From NCBI RefSeq assembly GCF_039541575.1, contig NZ_BAABGM010000003.1:62001-126000 (forward strand): DNA of 64,000 nucleotides, given 5' to 3'. This document shows positions 32,655-39,768 of the stretch, piece after piece; positions within the stretch are counted from its first letter, which is position 1, and the number at the start of each line of letters is the position of its first letter. The notes below the pieces were generated by a model. It was not told the origin of the DNA and made no database searches. It saw only the letters and a list, made by a program, of their open reading frames with translations. Source of the stretch: Fodinibacter luteus. GTDB taxonomy: Bacteria; Actinomycetota; Actinomycetes; Actinomycetales; Dermatophilaceae. A program made the translations under genes and the position numbers.

Positions 32655-34013
32655 TCACACGTGGATGGCAGCGCGGATGCCGTCCGAGAAGACCTCGGGC
32701 GGGTCCGGCATAGACCGGCCCACCCTGGTGGCGCGCCGGTGGGCGCTCCACGCGACAGCGCACGCGTCGAGGACGTCGTCGGCCGCGTACCCGCGGCCCT
32801 CGAGCACCGACGGGCGGGCGATGCCGGCCGCCGCCAGGGCCTCGAGCCGCGCCGCCCGCCCCTCGTCCGTGCGCTTGCGGGGGAGCACCGTCCCGGCCAT
32901 GACCGCGAACGAGACCTCCGGGTGCACCTCGACGACGTCCACCGTGGGCCGCGAGCGCAGCCACGCGTCGACCTCGAGGATCTTCGCCCGCAGCGCGAAC
33001 GCCTGCGAACCCACCCCCTGACCGCTGAGGCCGCGGTTCACGGCATCCGCCTCGACCCGGCTGCCCGCGAGGTAGGCCGGCCTCGTGAGGGTCGTGAAGA
33101 CCGAGCTCGCGCGGCCGGGAAGCTCGCGGCGGGCGAGCACGTCAGCTTGTCGGATTCCGATGTCCGGCAACCCGATCGGGATGTCGATGCCGACGACCTC
33201 CACCGCCACCTCGGTTCGGACCGCCTCGACGAGCTCGCCGATGGTCGGCGCGACGACGACCCGCGGACGGGGTGCGCCCGGGACGAGCAGGGCCCCCACC
33301 CAGCCGCCGGGGCACCCGTCGACCCCGAGGACCGGCACGGTGACCTCGAGGCGGGCCGTCGAGGCGGTGGCCCGCAGGCCCTCGACCGCCCCGAGGAGGA
33401 GGTCGAGGCCCACCTCGAACTCGTCACCGAAGGCGTACCCCGGCCGCAGGGCGTGTCGCTCGGCGAAGGCGGTGAAGTGCGGGTAGGCGGCCCGCACCTC
33501 CGGCCCGAGCACCTCCGCCCCCAGTGCGGCGAGGTCGTCACCGCCGTCGAAGGGCAGGGCGAGCTCCTGGAGCATGAACCCGTACAGGTGGGCGTCGAGC
33601 AGGGCCACCGCGGTGCCCGTCGCCGGCAGTGCGAACCCCCCCGCCCGCAGGCACCCGATGACGGCGTCGTGGTGGGCCAGGGTCGCGGGCCCGGGCCGGC
33701 GCCGCGAGTCCATGAGGCCGACGGCCCACCGGTGCCGCGCGAGGGCGGCGCGCCCGGACACCGAGCGCTCGCGCAGCTCCCGTCGCCAGTCCTCCCCGCT
33801 GACGGGGAGGTGGATCTCGGCGAACACCGCGTCGACCATGGCGTCGAGCAGCGCCTCCTTGCCCGCGACGTGGTGGTACAGCGACATCGCCTCGACGCCG
33901 AGTCGGGCCGCGAGCGCCCGCATCGACAGCGCGGCCAGCCCCGACTCGTCGGCGAGGGCCACCGCCTCGGCGACGACGCGGTCGGCGGACAGCGGGGGGC
34001 GGGCGGACGGCAT
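32655..34013 (-). CDS. TetR regulator fused to a DUF429 domain
   Basis: 452 aa. Residues 1-215 are a full TetR/AcrR-type repressor: a helix-turn-helix at about 12-55 (RVVAEAVALADESGLAALSM, then GVEAMSLYHHVAGKEALLDA) and a TetR_C_1-like ligand domain. Residues about 228-452 are a DUF429 domain (predicted RNase H-like fold): GVDGCPGGW at 230-238, IDIPIGLP at 276-283, EVDAWL and EVHPEVSFAVM at 347-372, and ADDVLDACAVAWSA at 411-424. All the conserved acidic positions are present. A GTG at 33338 could also start DUF429 alone. ATG 34013 has AGGAG upstream. It is divergent from the dehydrogenase at 34110, with two identical palindromes between them. Confidence 0.88.
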   Translation of the reverse strand: MPSARPPLSADRVVAEAVALADESGLAALSMRALAARLGVEAMSLYHHVAGKEALLDAMVDAVFAEIHLPVSGEDWRRELRERSVSGRAALARHRWAVGLMDSRRRPGPATLAHHDAVIGCLRAGGFALPATGTAVALLDAHLYGFMLQELALPFDGGDDLAALGAEVLGPEVRAAYPHFTAFAERHALRPGYAFGDEFEVGLDLLLGAVEGLRATASTARLEVTVPVLGVDGCPGGWVGALLVPGAPRPRVVVAPTIGELVEAVRTEVAVEVVGIDIPIGLPDIGIRQADVLARRELPGRASSVFTTLTRPAYLAGSRVEADAVNRGLSGQGVGSQAFALRAKILEVDAWLRSRPTVDVVEVHPEVSFAVMAGTVLPRKRTDEGRAARLEALAAAGIARPSVLEGRGYAADDVLDACAVAWSAHRRATRVGRSMPDPPEVFSDGIRAAIHV

Positions 34014-34051
34014 CCGGACTCCTGCGCTCGAGGTGGTTTGGCTTGCCGCAT

Positions 34052-34102
34052 CTTACGGCGTAAGGCTACGGTTGCCCTGTCCTGCCAGGCTTACGGCGTA
34101 AG
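34052..34102. promoter_or_regulatory. Two identical 13-bp palindromic operators
   Basis: CTTACGGCGTAAG occurs at 34052-34064 and 34090-34102, a perfect CTTACG-G-CGTAAG palindrome each time, 38 bases apart. They flank the promoter region between the divergent TetR-DUF429 and dehydrogenase genes; the second overlaps the dehydrogenase ribosome site. They fit a TetR dimer operator, most likely for the adjacent fusion regulator. Confidence 0.8.
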
Positions 34103-34109
34103 GAAGACC

Positions 34110-35099
34110 ATGCGAGCGATCGTCCAGCACCACTACGGCACGAGCGCGCAGCTGCGCCTCGACGACGTCCCCGACCCGGTACCCGGCGAGGGCGAGGTGC
34201 TCGTGCGCGTCGGTGCGGCCGGCGTCGACCGCGGCACGTGGCACGCCATGACCGGGCTGCCCCTCGTCGCCCGCCTCGGCCTCGGCCTGCGCCGCCCGCG
34301 CGACCGCACCCCGGGCCGTGACGTCGCCGGCACCGTGGAGGCGGTCGGCCCGGGTGTCACCGGCTACGCCGTCGGGGATGCCGTGTACGGCACGGCCCGC
34401 GGGTCGTTCGCCGAGCTCGCCCTCGTGCCGACGACGCGACTCGCCCGACGCCCGGCGGCCCTGTCGGTCGAGGAAGCCGCGGCCGTGCCGGTCTCCGGGC
34501 TGACCGCCCTGCAGGCCCTGCGGGCGGCGCGGGTCGGCGCCGGCGACCGGGTGCTCGTCATCGGCGCGTCGGGCGGCGTCGGCTCGTTCGCCGTGCAGCT
34601 CGCCGTCGACCTCGGAGCCCACGTCACGGCCGTCTGCGGGCCGGCGAAGGCCGACCTCGTGCGCTCCCTCGGCGCCGAGCGGGTCGTCGACCACACGACG
34701 ACCTCGCTCGACGGCCTCGGTGAGCGGTTCGACGCCGTGCTCGACATCGCCGGCCACCGCCCGGTGCGCCTCCTGCGGCGCCTGCTCACGGAGCGGGGCA
34801 CCCTCGTCGTCGTGGGCAGCGAGCACCGCGGCCGGTGGCTCGGCGGGCTGCAGCGCTCGGTCGGCGCCGCGCTGTTGTCGCCGTTCGTGCGCCACAGGCT
34901 CGTCATGCTCGTCGCGACCGAGGACGGCGCCGACCTCGCGGCTCTCACCGACGTCATCGAGCGGGGCGGGCTGCGGCCCGCGGTGGAGCGGTCGTTCGCC
35001 CTGTCGGATGCCGGCGCCGCCGTCGACCACGTGGCCGCCGGGCGGGCACGGGGCAAGGTCGTCGTCGTCCCGGACGGAACCGACCACCCGACCACCTGA
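34110..35099 (+). CDS. Medium-chain NAD(P)-dependent alcohol dehydrogenase/quinone-reductase-like
   Basis: 329 aa, MDR superfamily. The nucleotide-binding motif is GASGGVGSFAVQLA (about 152-165), and an N-terminal GroES-like domain holds PGRDVAGTVEAVG and DAVYGTARGSFAEL. It lacks the catalytic and structural zinc Cys residues, so it is of the quinone oxidoreductase/zinc-free type. It begins at ATG 34110 with AAGGAAG inside the second operator palindrome. It should be induced when the divergent TetR-DUF429 protein releases the two operators. Substrate unknown. Confidence 0.9.
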   Translation: MRAIVQHHYGTSAQLRLDDVPDPVPGEGEVLVRVGAAGVDRGTWHAMTGLPLVARLGLGLRRPRDRTPGRDVAGTVEAVGPGVTGYAVGDAVYGTARGSFAELALVPTTRLARRPAALSVEEAAAVPVSGLTALQALRAARVGAGDRVLVIGASGGVGSFAVQLAVDLGAHVTAVCGPAKADLVRSLGAERVVDHTTTSLDGLGERFDAVLDIAGHRPVRLLRRLLTERGTLVVVGSEHRGRWLGGLQRSVGAALLSPFVRHRLVMLVATEDGADLAALTDVIERGGLRPAVERSFALSDAGAAVDHVAAGRARGKVVVVPDGTDHPTT

Positions 35100-35153
35100 A
35101 CGGGCACGGCATCCGGCCACGAGGTCGGAACTGGTGACCCGGCATCCGGCCTC

Positions 35154-35193
35154 GAGTGCGGAAGTGGAGGTTCTGGCGACCACGTCCGCCCTC
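35154..35193. repeat. REP-like palindromic element, copy 1
   Basis: A 40-base imperfect palindrome with arms GAGTGCGGAAGTGG and CCACGTCCGCCCTC around GGTTCTGGCGA. It lies between the convergent dehydrogenase and nitronate monooxygenase genes and is related to the elements at 36837 and 38726. Confidence 0.6.
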
Positions 35194-35214
35194 ACCGCGA
35201 GGGCTGTCGGGCCC

Positions 35215-36717
35215 TCAGGGGCCGGCATCCCCCGACACGGCCTCCATCAGGTAGACGAGCGCCTGCACGGCGGTCCATCCGTCGGGGTGGCGGGCGAGCA
35301 GCTCGCGCGCCCCCTCGAGGTCCTCGCCGAGGGTGACGATCCGGTCCTCGACGTAGCCGTCCTTGCGGTGCTGCGCCATGCCGACCGTCGCGACCAGCCC
35401 GTTGCACAGGCACTTGCGCCCGACCGTGTCCTCGACACTGCCGCCCTTCTTCTCGAACATGTGCACCGGCTCGGCGGCACAGCGATAGCCCACCGTGCCG
35501 TCCGCGCGCTCGTAGGGCTGGCGGAGGTAGGACAGGTCGCACAGGCGGGGGCGGGCGGCGTACACCTCGTCGTCGCTCACGGTGCCCTCGGCGCTGACGA
35601 CCTTGAACGGGAAGCCCGTCGGGCTGGCCCGTGGGTCGTTGCGCACGGCGAGCTCGCCGGACCGGAGCCCGTCGAGAATCGTGGTGCGACCGGCGCGGGT
35701 GAGGCCGGAGTCCGACGAGAGCGCGAACAGGGTGCCGACCTGGACCCCGACCGCGCCGGCGCGCACCGCGGAGGCGACCTGGTCCGGGGTTCCGTAGGCG
35801 CCCGCCATCCAGAACGGCAGCCCGATGGCGGCCATCTTGCCGAGGTCGGCCTCGTCGCGGGCGCCGTAGACCGGCGCCCCCCGCTCGTCGAGCTGCATCC
35901 TGCCGCGCGGCGGGGCCGAGTGGCCGCCGGCGGGGGGACGCTCGACGATGAAGCCGTCGGGACGGATCTCGGGGTCGCGGTGGAGGTAGGACGCCAGCTG
36001 GTCGAGGGAGACGATCGCGAGGAAGTCGGGGCGGGTCAGCGGCGGCAGGTCGTCGCCGAGCAGGGCCACGGGGTCGACCTCGACGAAGCGGTGCACGGTT
36101 GAGCCCGAGACGTCGACGGGGATCCGGCCGACCTCACCGGCCGCGAGCGCACGGAGCAGCTGGGGGACCTCGCGGGGGATGCCGGCCCCCATGAGCACGT
36201 AGTCGACGCCGGCGAGCATGGCACCGAGGATCGCGGTCGGGGTCGCCATCTGGATCTTCTCGAGGCAGTTCGTGCCGACGACGCCGTCGTGGCCCTCCTT
36301 GGCGAGCCAGACCTCCGCGAAGTTCCCGACGACGGCGAGCTCCTGGCTGGCGCGGGCGGTGTCGATGGTGAGCTTGGGGAGGGGCTTGTAGGGGGCGTCG
36401 GGGTGGCGACCGCCCTCGATGAAGTAGCGACGGAGCACGCGCTCGGCCATCGCCGGGCTCGGGAAGTGGGCCAGGGCGCGGCGGTAGTGCCCGCCCTCGT
36501 CGCCGTCCTGGAGGCGGCGCGCGAGCACGGCATCCATCGCGGTGCCCGAGATGACGCCGAGCTGGCCGGCGCGGGAGACCTCGCGGGCCAGGCGCCAGCC
36601 GGAGACCGCGACGCCCATGCCGCCCTGGATGACCGTCGGCCGGGTGCGGTTCGCCCGCTCGGCGCTCGACGGGGCGTGCGGCGCGCGGCGGAGGGTGTCG
36701 GTCAGGGCTGCGGGCAT
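35215..36717 (-). CDS. Nitronate monooxygenase / 2-nitropropane dioxygenase family
   Basis: 500 aa, longer than the usual 330-380 aa because of a C-terminal extension. FMN enzyme family that oxidises alkyl nitronates; some members are enoyl reductases or trans-acting PKS proteins. The barrel starts TVIQGGMGVAVSG; the phosphate-binding region is GVDYVLMGAGIP, then MAGAYGTPDQVASAVRAGAV and GVQVGTLFALSSDSG. The C-terminal 110 residues contain Cys pairs (RKCLCNGLVAT), as in the 2-nitropropane dioxygenase-like proteins of polyunsaturated-fatty-acid and related pathways. Upstream lies a striking operator array (36740-36789) divergent to the amine oxidase gene. Confidence 0.8.
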   Translation of the reverse strand: MPAALTDTLRRAPHAPSSAERANRTRPTVIQGGMGVAVSGWRLAREVSRAGQLGVISGTAMDAVLARRLQDGDEGGHYRRALAHFPSPAMAERVLRRYFIEGGRHPDAPYKPLPKLTIDTARASQELAVVGNFAEVWLAKEGHDGVVGTNCLEKIQMATPTAILGAMLAGVDYVLMGAGIPREVPQLLRALAAGEVGRIPVDVSGSTVHRFVEVDPVALLGDDLPPLTRPDFLAIVSLDQLASYLHRDPEIRPDGFIVERPPAGGHSAPPRGRMQLDERGAPVYGARDEADLGKMAAIGLPFWMAGAYGTPDQVASAVRAGAVGVQVGTLFALSSDSGLTRAGRTTILDGLRSGELAVRNDPRASPTGFPFKVVSAEGTVSDDEVYAARPRLCDLSYLRQPYERADGTVGYRCAAEPVHMFEKKGGSVEDTVGRKCLCNGLVATVGMAQHRKDGYVEDRIVTLGEDLEGARELLARHPDGWTAVQALVYLMEAVSGDAGP

Positions 36718-36739
36718 CGGGTCAACCTTCGTCGGGGGG

Positions 36740-36789
36740 AACCTACGGTCTCGTAGGTTTCGCTACCGTAAGTTACGGTAGCGTAGGTT
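36740..36789. promoter_or_regulatory. Nested multi-dyad operator upstream of nitronate monooxygenase
   Basis: First dyad AACCTACG-GTCT-CGTAGGTT at 36740-36759. Second dyad GCTACCGTAA-G-TTACGGTAGC at 36762-36782, both perfect. A further CGTAGGTT half-site ends at 36789. The whole is built from CTACG/CGTAG words, typical of TetR-family operators, and lies just upstream of the monooxygenase start (36717). No adjacent regulator gene uses it, so the cognate protein is elsewhere. Confidence 0.75.
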
Positions 36790-36836
36790 CGGTCCGCCTG
36801 TCATCTCGGCTGGTCGCCCCCCTGTCTTCTCGCGAT

Positions 36837-36876
36837 GGGTGCGGAGATGGCTGCCAGGGCGACCGCTTCCGCACCC
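36837..36876. repeat. REP-like palindromic element, copy 2
   Basis: A 40-base imperfect palindrome with arms GGGTGCGGAGATGG and CCGCTTCCGCACCC around CTGCCAGGGCGA. It lies in the intergenic region before the amine oxidase gene. Related to the elements at 35154 and 38726. Confidence 0.65.
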
Positions 36877-37025
36877 ACGGCGAGGCGGGGGCCGGCCCGG
36901 ACCACTCGATCCCGGCATGGACACCCGGCCCCACCGACCGCCAGACTCGAGACCCTGGCCCACGGCATCCGGGCTCCCCACCGGGGTCGCCCCACACCGT
37001 GGCTCGACGGGAGGCAGGCACGGCG

Positions 37026-38654
37026 ATGGCAGGTCGAGGACGCACCCCCCTGACGACCCGGCTGCGGTGGACGCTCGGTGCCCACGAGGAGGCCACGCGT
37101 ACTGGCGTCCCGGTCGCGGAGGTGCTGGGCGGCCGGGCCGAGGCCGCTCGGCAGGAGGCCGACCGGCGCGAGCTGACCCGACGGGATGCCGTGCGCACGG
37201 CGGGGCTGCTGGCCGCCGGTGGCGTCGTGGCGGCCGCGGCCGGTGCGCCGACCCGTGCCGGAGCCGCCGAGCCGGACGTCGTCGTCGTGGGTGCGGGGCT
37301 GGCCGGGCTGCGGGCCGCGCACTGGCTGTGGAAGGTCAAGGGGATCGCGGCGGCGGTCTACGAGGGGTCGACTCGCCTCGGCGGGCGCTGCTGGACGCTG
37401 CGCGACCACTTCCCCGGGTACGTCGTCGAGCACGGCGGAGCGCTCATCAACACCGACCACAACGCGATCCGCAACCTCGCCCGCAGCCTGGGCCTGACCC
37501 TCGACACGGTCAACGGCGGCAGCTACGCCGGCTGGGTCGACACGTACCGGATCGACGGCGCCGACTACCCGTACGACGTCGCCAACGCCGACTGGGGCCA
37601 GGTCTGGCTCGCCGTCAAGAACGCACTCAAGGCGGCGCCCTACCCGCAGACATACGACACGTGGACCCCGGCCGGCCGTGCCCTCGACGACATGACGGTC
37701 GACGAGTGGCTCGACGCCAACGTCCCCGGAGGCCTCTCGAGCCGGTTCGCCCGGCTCATGCAGAGCAACGCGGTCGCCGAGTACGGCCTCGACCCCGCCG
37801 AGCAGTCGGCACTCAACTTCGTCTACCTGCTCGGCTGGAACGGCCAGAACAGCCTGTCTCCGCTCAACGGGTCCGACGAGAAGTACTCCGTGCGCGGCGG
37901 CAACGACCAGCTCGTGACCCGGATGGCGGCCGAGCTGCCCGCCGGTTCCGTGCACCTCGGCCACCGGCTGACCGCCGTGCAGGCGCTCGCCGACGGACGG
38001 GTGCGGCTCTCCTTCAGCACGGGTGGGGGTCCCGGGCTCGAGGTGACGGCGCAGCGGATCGTGCTCGCCCTGCCGTTCACGACGCTGCGCGACGTCGACC
38101 TCTCGCAGGCGGGGCTGCGCCCGGCGACCCGGCAGGCGATCGCGCAGCTCGACCTCGGCGCGAACGCCAAGCTCCACCTGGGGGTGCGTCGCCGCCCGTG
38201 GGTCGAGCAGGGCTACGGCGGAGCGTGCTACACGCACCTCGAGGGGTTCCAGTGCGGGTGGGACGACACCGCCGACCAGCCGCTGCCCGGGGGCGTGCTC
38301 AACCTCTTCCCGGGCGGCAGCCAGGTGAGCGACGGCTGGTCCGGTCCGGCGTTCGGGGTGCCGACGGCATCCCAGGTGCAGTCCTACCTCGCCCAGGTCG
38401 AGCCGATCTTCCCCGGCACGACGGCGGCCTACACCGGGGTGGCCTACCGCGACTTCTGGCACGCCAACCCGTGGAGCCGCGGCGCCTACACGGCCCAGCG
38501 GCCGGGGCAGTACACCCGGGTCTTCGGGGCCGGGTCGACGCCCGAGGGCAGCATCCACTTCGCCGGCGAGCACACGAGCACGTACTACTACGGCTTCCTC
38601 AACGGTGCCGTGGAGTCGGGGGAGCGGGCCGCCAAGGCGGTCGCCCTCTCCTGA
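37026..38654 (+). CDS. Flavin monoamine oxidase family protein, Tat-exported
   Basis: 542 aa from ATG 37026 after GGGAGG; residues near 50-88 read ELTRRDAVRTAGLLAAGG followed by an Ala-rich hydrophobic stretch and AGA, a twin-arginine-like export signal. The FAD motif VVVVGAGLAGLRAAHWL follows, then GGRCWTLRDHFPGYVVEHGG. The C-terminal FAD region is FAGEHTSTYYYGFLNGAVES. It should oxidise amines to imines with FAD, releasing H2O2, outside the membrane. It starts a single-gene transcript between two REP-like elements. The last codons lie in a 41-bp tandem duplication. Confidence 0.88.
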   Translation: MAGRGRTPLTTRLRWTLGAHEEATRTGVPVAEVLGGRAEAARQEADRRELTRRDAVRTAGLLAAGGVVAAAAGAPTRAGAAEPDVVVVGAGLAGLRAAHWLWKVKGIAAAVYEGSTRLGGRCWTLRDHFPGYVVEHGGALINTDHNAIRNLARSLGLTLDTVNGGSYAGWVDTYRIDGADYPYDVANADWGQVWLAVKNALKAAPYPQTYDTWTPAGRALDDMTVDEWLDANVPGGLSSRFARLMQSNAVAEYGLDPAEQSALNFVYLLGWNGQNSLSPLNGSDEKYSVRGGNDQLVTRMAAELPAGSVHLGHRLTAVQALADGRVRLSFSTGGGPGLEVTAQRIVLALPFTTLRDVDLSQAGLRPATRQAIAQLDLGANAKLHLGVRRRPWVEQGYGGACYTHLEGFQCGWDDTADQPLPGGVLNLFPGGSQVSDGWSGPAFGVPTASQVQSYLAQVEPIFPGTTAAYTGVAYRDFWHANPWSRGAYTAQRPGQYTRVFGAGSTPEGSIHFAGEHTSTYYYGFLNGAVESGERAAKAVALS

Positions 38655-38718
38655 CGCTCGCCCCTCACCTCGCCGAGGCGGTCGCCCTCTCCTGACGCCC
38701 ACCCCTCACCTCGCCGAC
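38637..38718. repeat. 41-bp tandem duplication spanning the amine oxidase stop
   Basis: Copy 1 at 38637-38677 includes the last five codons and TGA of the amine oxidase gene (GCGGTCGCCCTCTCCTGA); copy 2 at 38678-38718 repeats it with three differences, giving a second TGA. Confidence 0.8.
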
Positions 38719-38725
38719 CAGCCCT

Positions 38726-38765
38726 GAGTGCGGAAGCGGCTGCCGGCGCGACCGCTTGGGCACCC
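38726..38765. repeat. REP-like palindromic element, copy 3
   Basis: A 40-base imperfect palindrome: GAGTGCGGAAGCGG, then CTGCCGGCGCGA, then CCGCTTGGGCACCC. It is most like copies at 35154 and 36837. It lies between the amine oxidase and the cold-shock gene. Confidence 0.6.
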
Positions 38766-38853
38766 ACCGCGGGGACGGCGGACGGACACGACCGCCGCCC
38801 GGTGAGCCGGACGGCGGTCGTGGGTGCGCCTCGCGGCGCGGGGTGGGGCGTGG

Positions 38854-39060
38854 TCAGCCGATGACGGTGATGTTCGCCGCCTGCGGGCCCTTCGCGCCCT
38901 GCTGGGTCTCGTACTCGACCTTGGCGTTCTCGTCGAGCGAACGGTAGCCGTTGCTGTTGATCGCCGAGTAGTGGGCGAAGACGTCGGCGGAACCGTCGTC
39001 GGGGGCGATGAAGCCGAAGCCCTTGTCGGCGTTGAACCACTTCACGGTGCCAGTAGCCAT
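38854..39060 (-). CDS. Cold-shock protein, CspA family
   Basis: 68 aa from ATG 39060. Single-strand nucleic-acid chaperone. RNP-1 is KGFGFIAP and RNP-2 is DVFAHYSAI; MATGTVKWFNADKGFGF is the canonical start. The ribosome site is weak (CAGG); the leader is about 105 bases, with a long-range stem at 39072-39148. A plausible sigma-70 promoter is listed at 39174-39202. Actinobacterial homologues are often constitutive or cold-induced; the structured leader supports post-transcriptional control. Confidence 0.95.
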   Translation of the reverse strand: MATGTVKWFNADKGFGFIAPDDGSADVFAHYSAINSNGYRSLDENAKVEYETQQGAKGPQAANITVIG

Positions 39061-39071
39061 GGGGATACCTG

Positions 39072-39148
39072 CTTTCTGAGAGAGGAGCACCACCCGCTCG
39101 TCGGGGGACTCCGCGTTGGTGATGCCTGTGTGACCTCTGCTCAGAAAG
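39072..39148 (-). promoter_or_regulatory. Structured 5' leader of the cold-shock gene
   Basis: CTTTCTGAG at 39072-39080 and CTCAGAAAG at 39140-39148 are perfect inverted arms; the adjacent AGAGG and CCTCT extend the stem with one bulged base. In the minus-strand RNA this closes a loop of about 48 bases just upstream of the start codon and covers the region around a weak ribosome site. CspA-type leaders fold differently in the cold, and this may be a comparable element. Confidence 0.65.
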
Positions 39149-39173
39149 TGCTCAGCCCCGGCGGGACGTTCTG

Positions 39174-39202
39174 CGACTACTTCACAACGGAAAGCTCAAC
39201 AA
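39174..39202 (-). promoter_or_regulatory. Candidate promoter of the cold-shock gene
   Basis: Read on the minus strand: TTGTTG at 39197-39202 as -35, 17-base spacer, TAGTCG at 39174-39179 as -10. Transcription would start near 39166, giving a leader of about 105 bases containing the long-range stem. Confidence 0.45.
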
Positions 39203-39269
39203 CTGCCCACCACCCTACCGGTGCGACCCCGTCATCGCCGCATCGGGACCCACACCTACGCTGGCGCCC

Positions 39270-39734
39270 ATGGACCAGCCGGATGCCGGTGGGCCGGCCG
39301 TGCGCGCCGCCGACCACCCCCTCGCCACCGCGAAGTACGTCGAGCTCACGACGTTCCGGCGCACCGGGGTCGGTGTGCCGACACCGGTCTGGTTCGCACC
39401 GTCGCTCGACGACCCGACGCTGTTCGCGGCCATCAGCGTCGACGACACGGGCAAGACGAAACGACTCGGGCACACCCGCCGCGTCGAGCTGCGGGCGTGC
39501 GACCTGCGGGGGCGGGTCGATGAGGGGGCTCCCACCTACGCGGGGACGGCGCGGGTCGTCCGGGATGCTGCGGGCGTCGCCTCGGCGCGGCGCGCGGTCG
39601 TCGCCAAGTACGGCTTCCCCGCCCGGTTCTCCGACCTCGTCGACTCCGTGGGGTCGAGGGTGGGGCTGCGACGGGCGGCGCGGGCCGGCATCCTCGTGCG
39701 GGTCGACCCGGAGCCGCTCGATCCCCGCGGCTGA
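39270..39734 (+). CDS. PPOX-class F420-dependent oxidoreductase-like protein
   Basis: 154 aa. It has the split beta-barrel of the pyridoxamine-phosphate-oxidase-like family: YVELTTFRRTGVGVPTPVWF, then FAAISVDDTGKTKRLGHTRR and VELRACDLRG, and a C-terminal region with ADP-like VSKYGF spacing. Such proteins in actinobacteria use F420 or FMN. Substrate unknown. ATG 39270 starts a single gene convergent with the next one. Confidence 0.85.
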   Translation: MDQPDAGGPAVRAADHPLATAKYVELTTFRRTGVGVPTPVWFAPSLDDPTLFAAISVDDTGKTKRLGHTRRVELRACDLRGRVDEGAPTYAGTARVVRDAAGVASARRAVVAKYGFPARFSDLVDSVGSRVGLRRAARAGILVRVDPEPLDPRG

Positions 39735-39768
39735 TCGGACCCCCCGCGGTCGTGGCGGGCGCCGGTGC

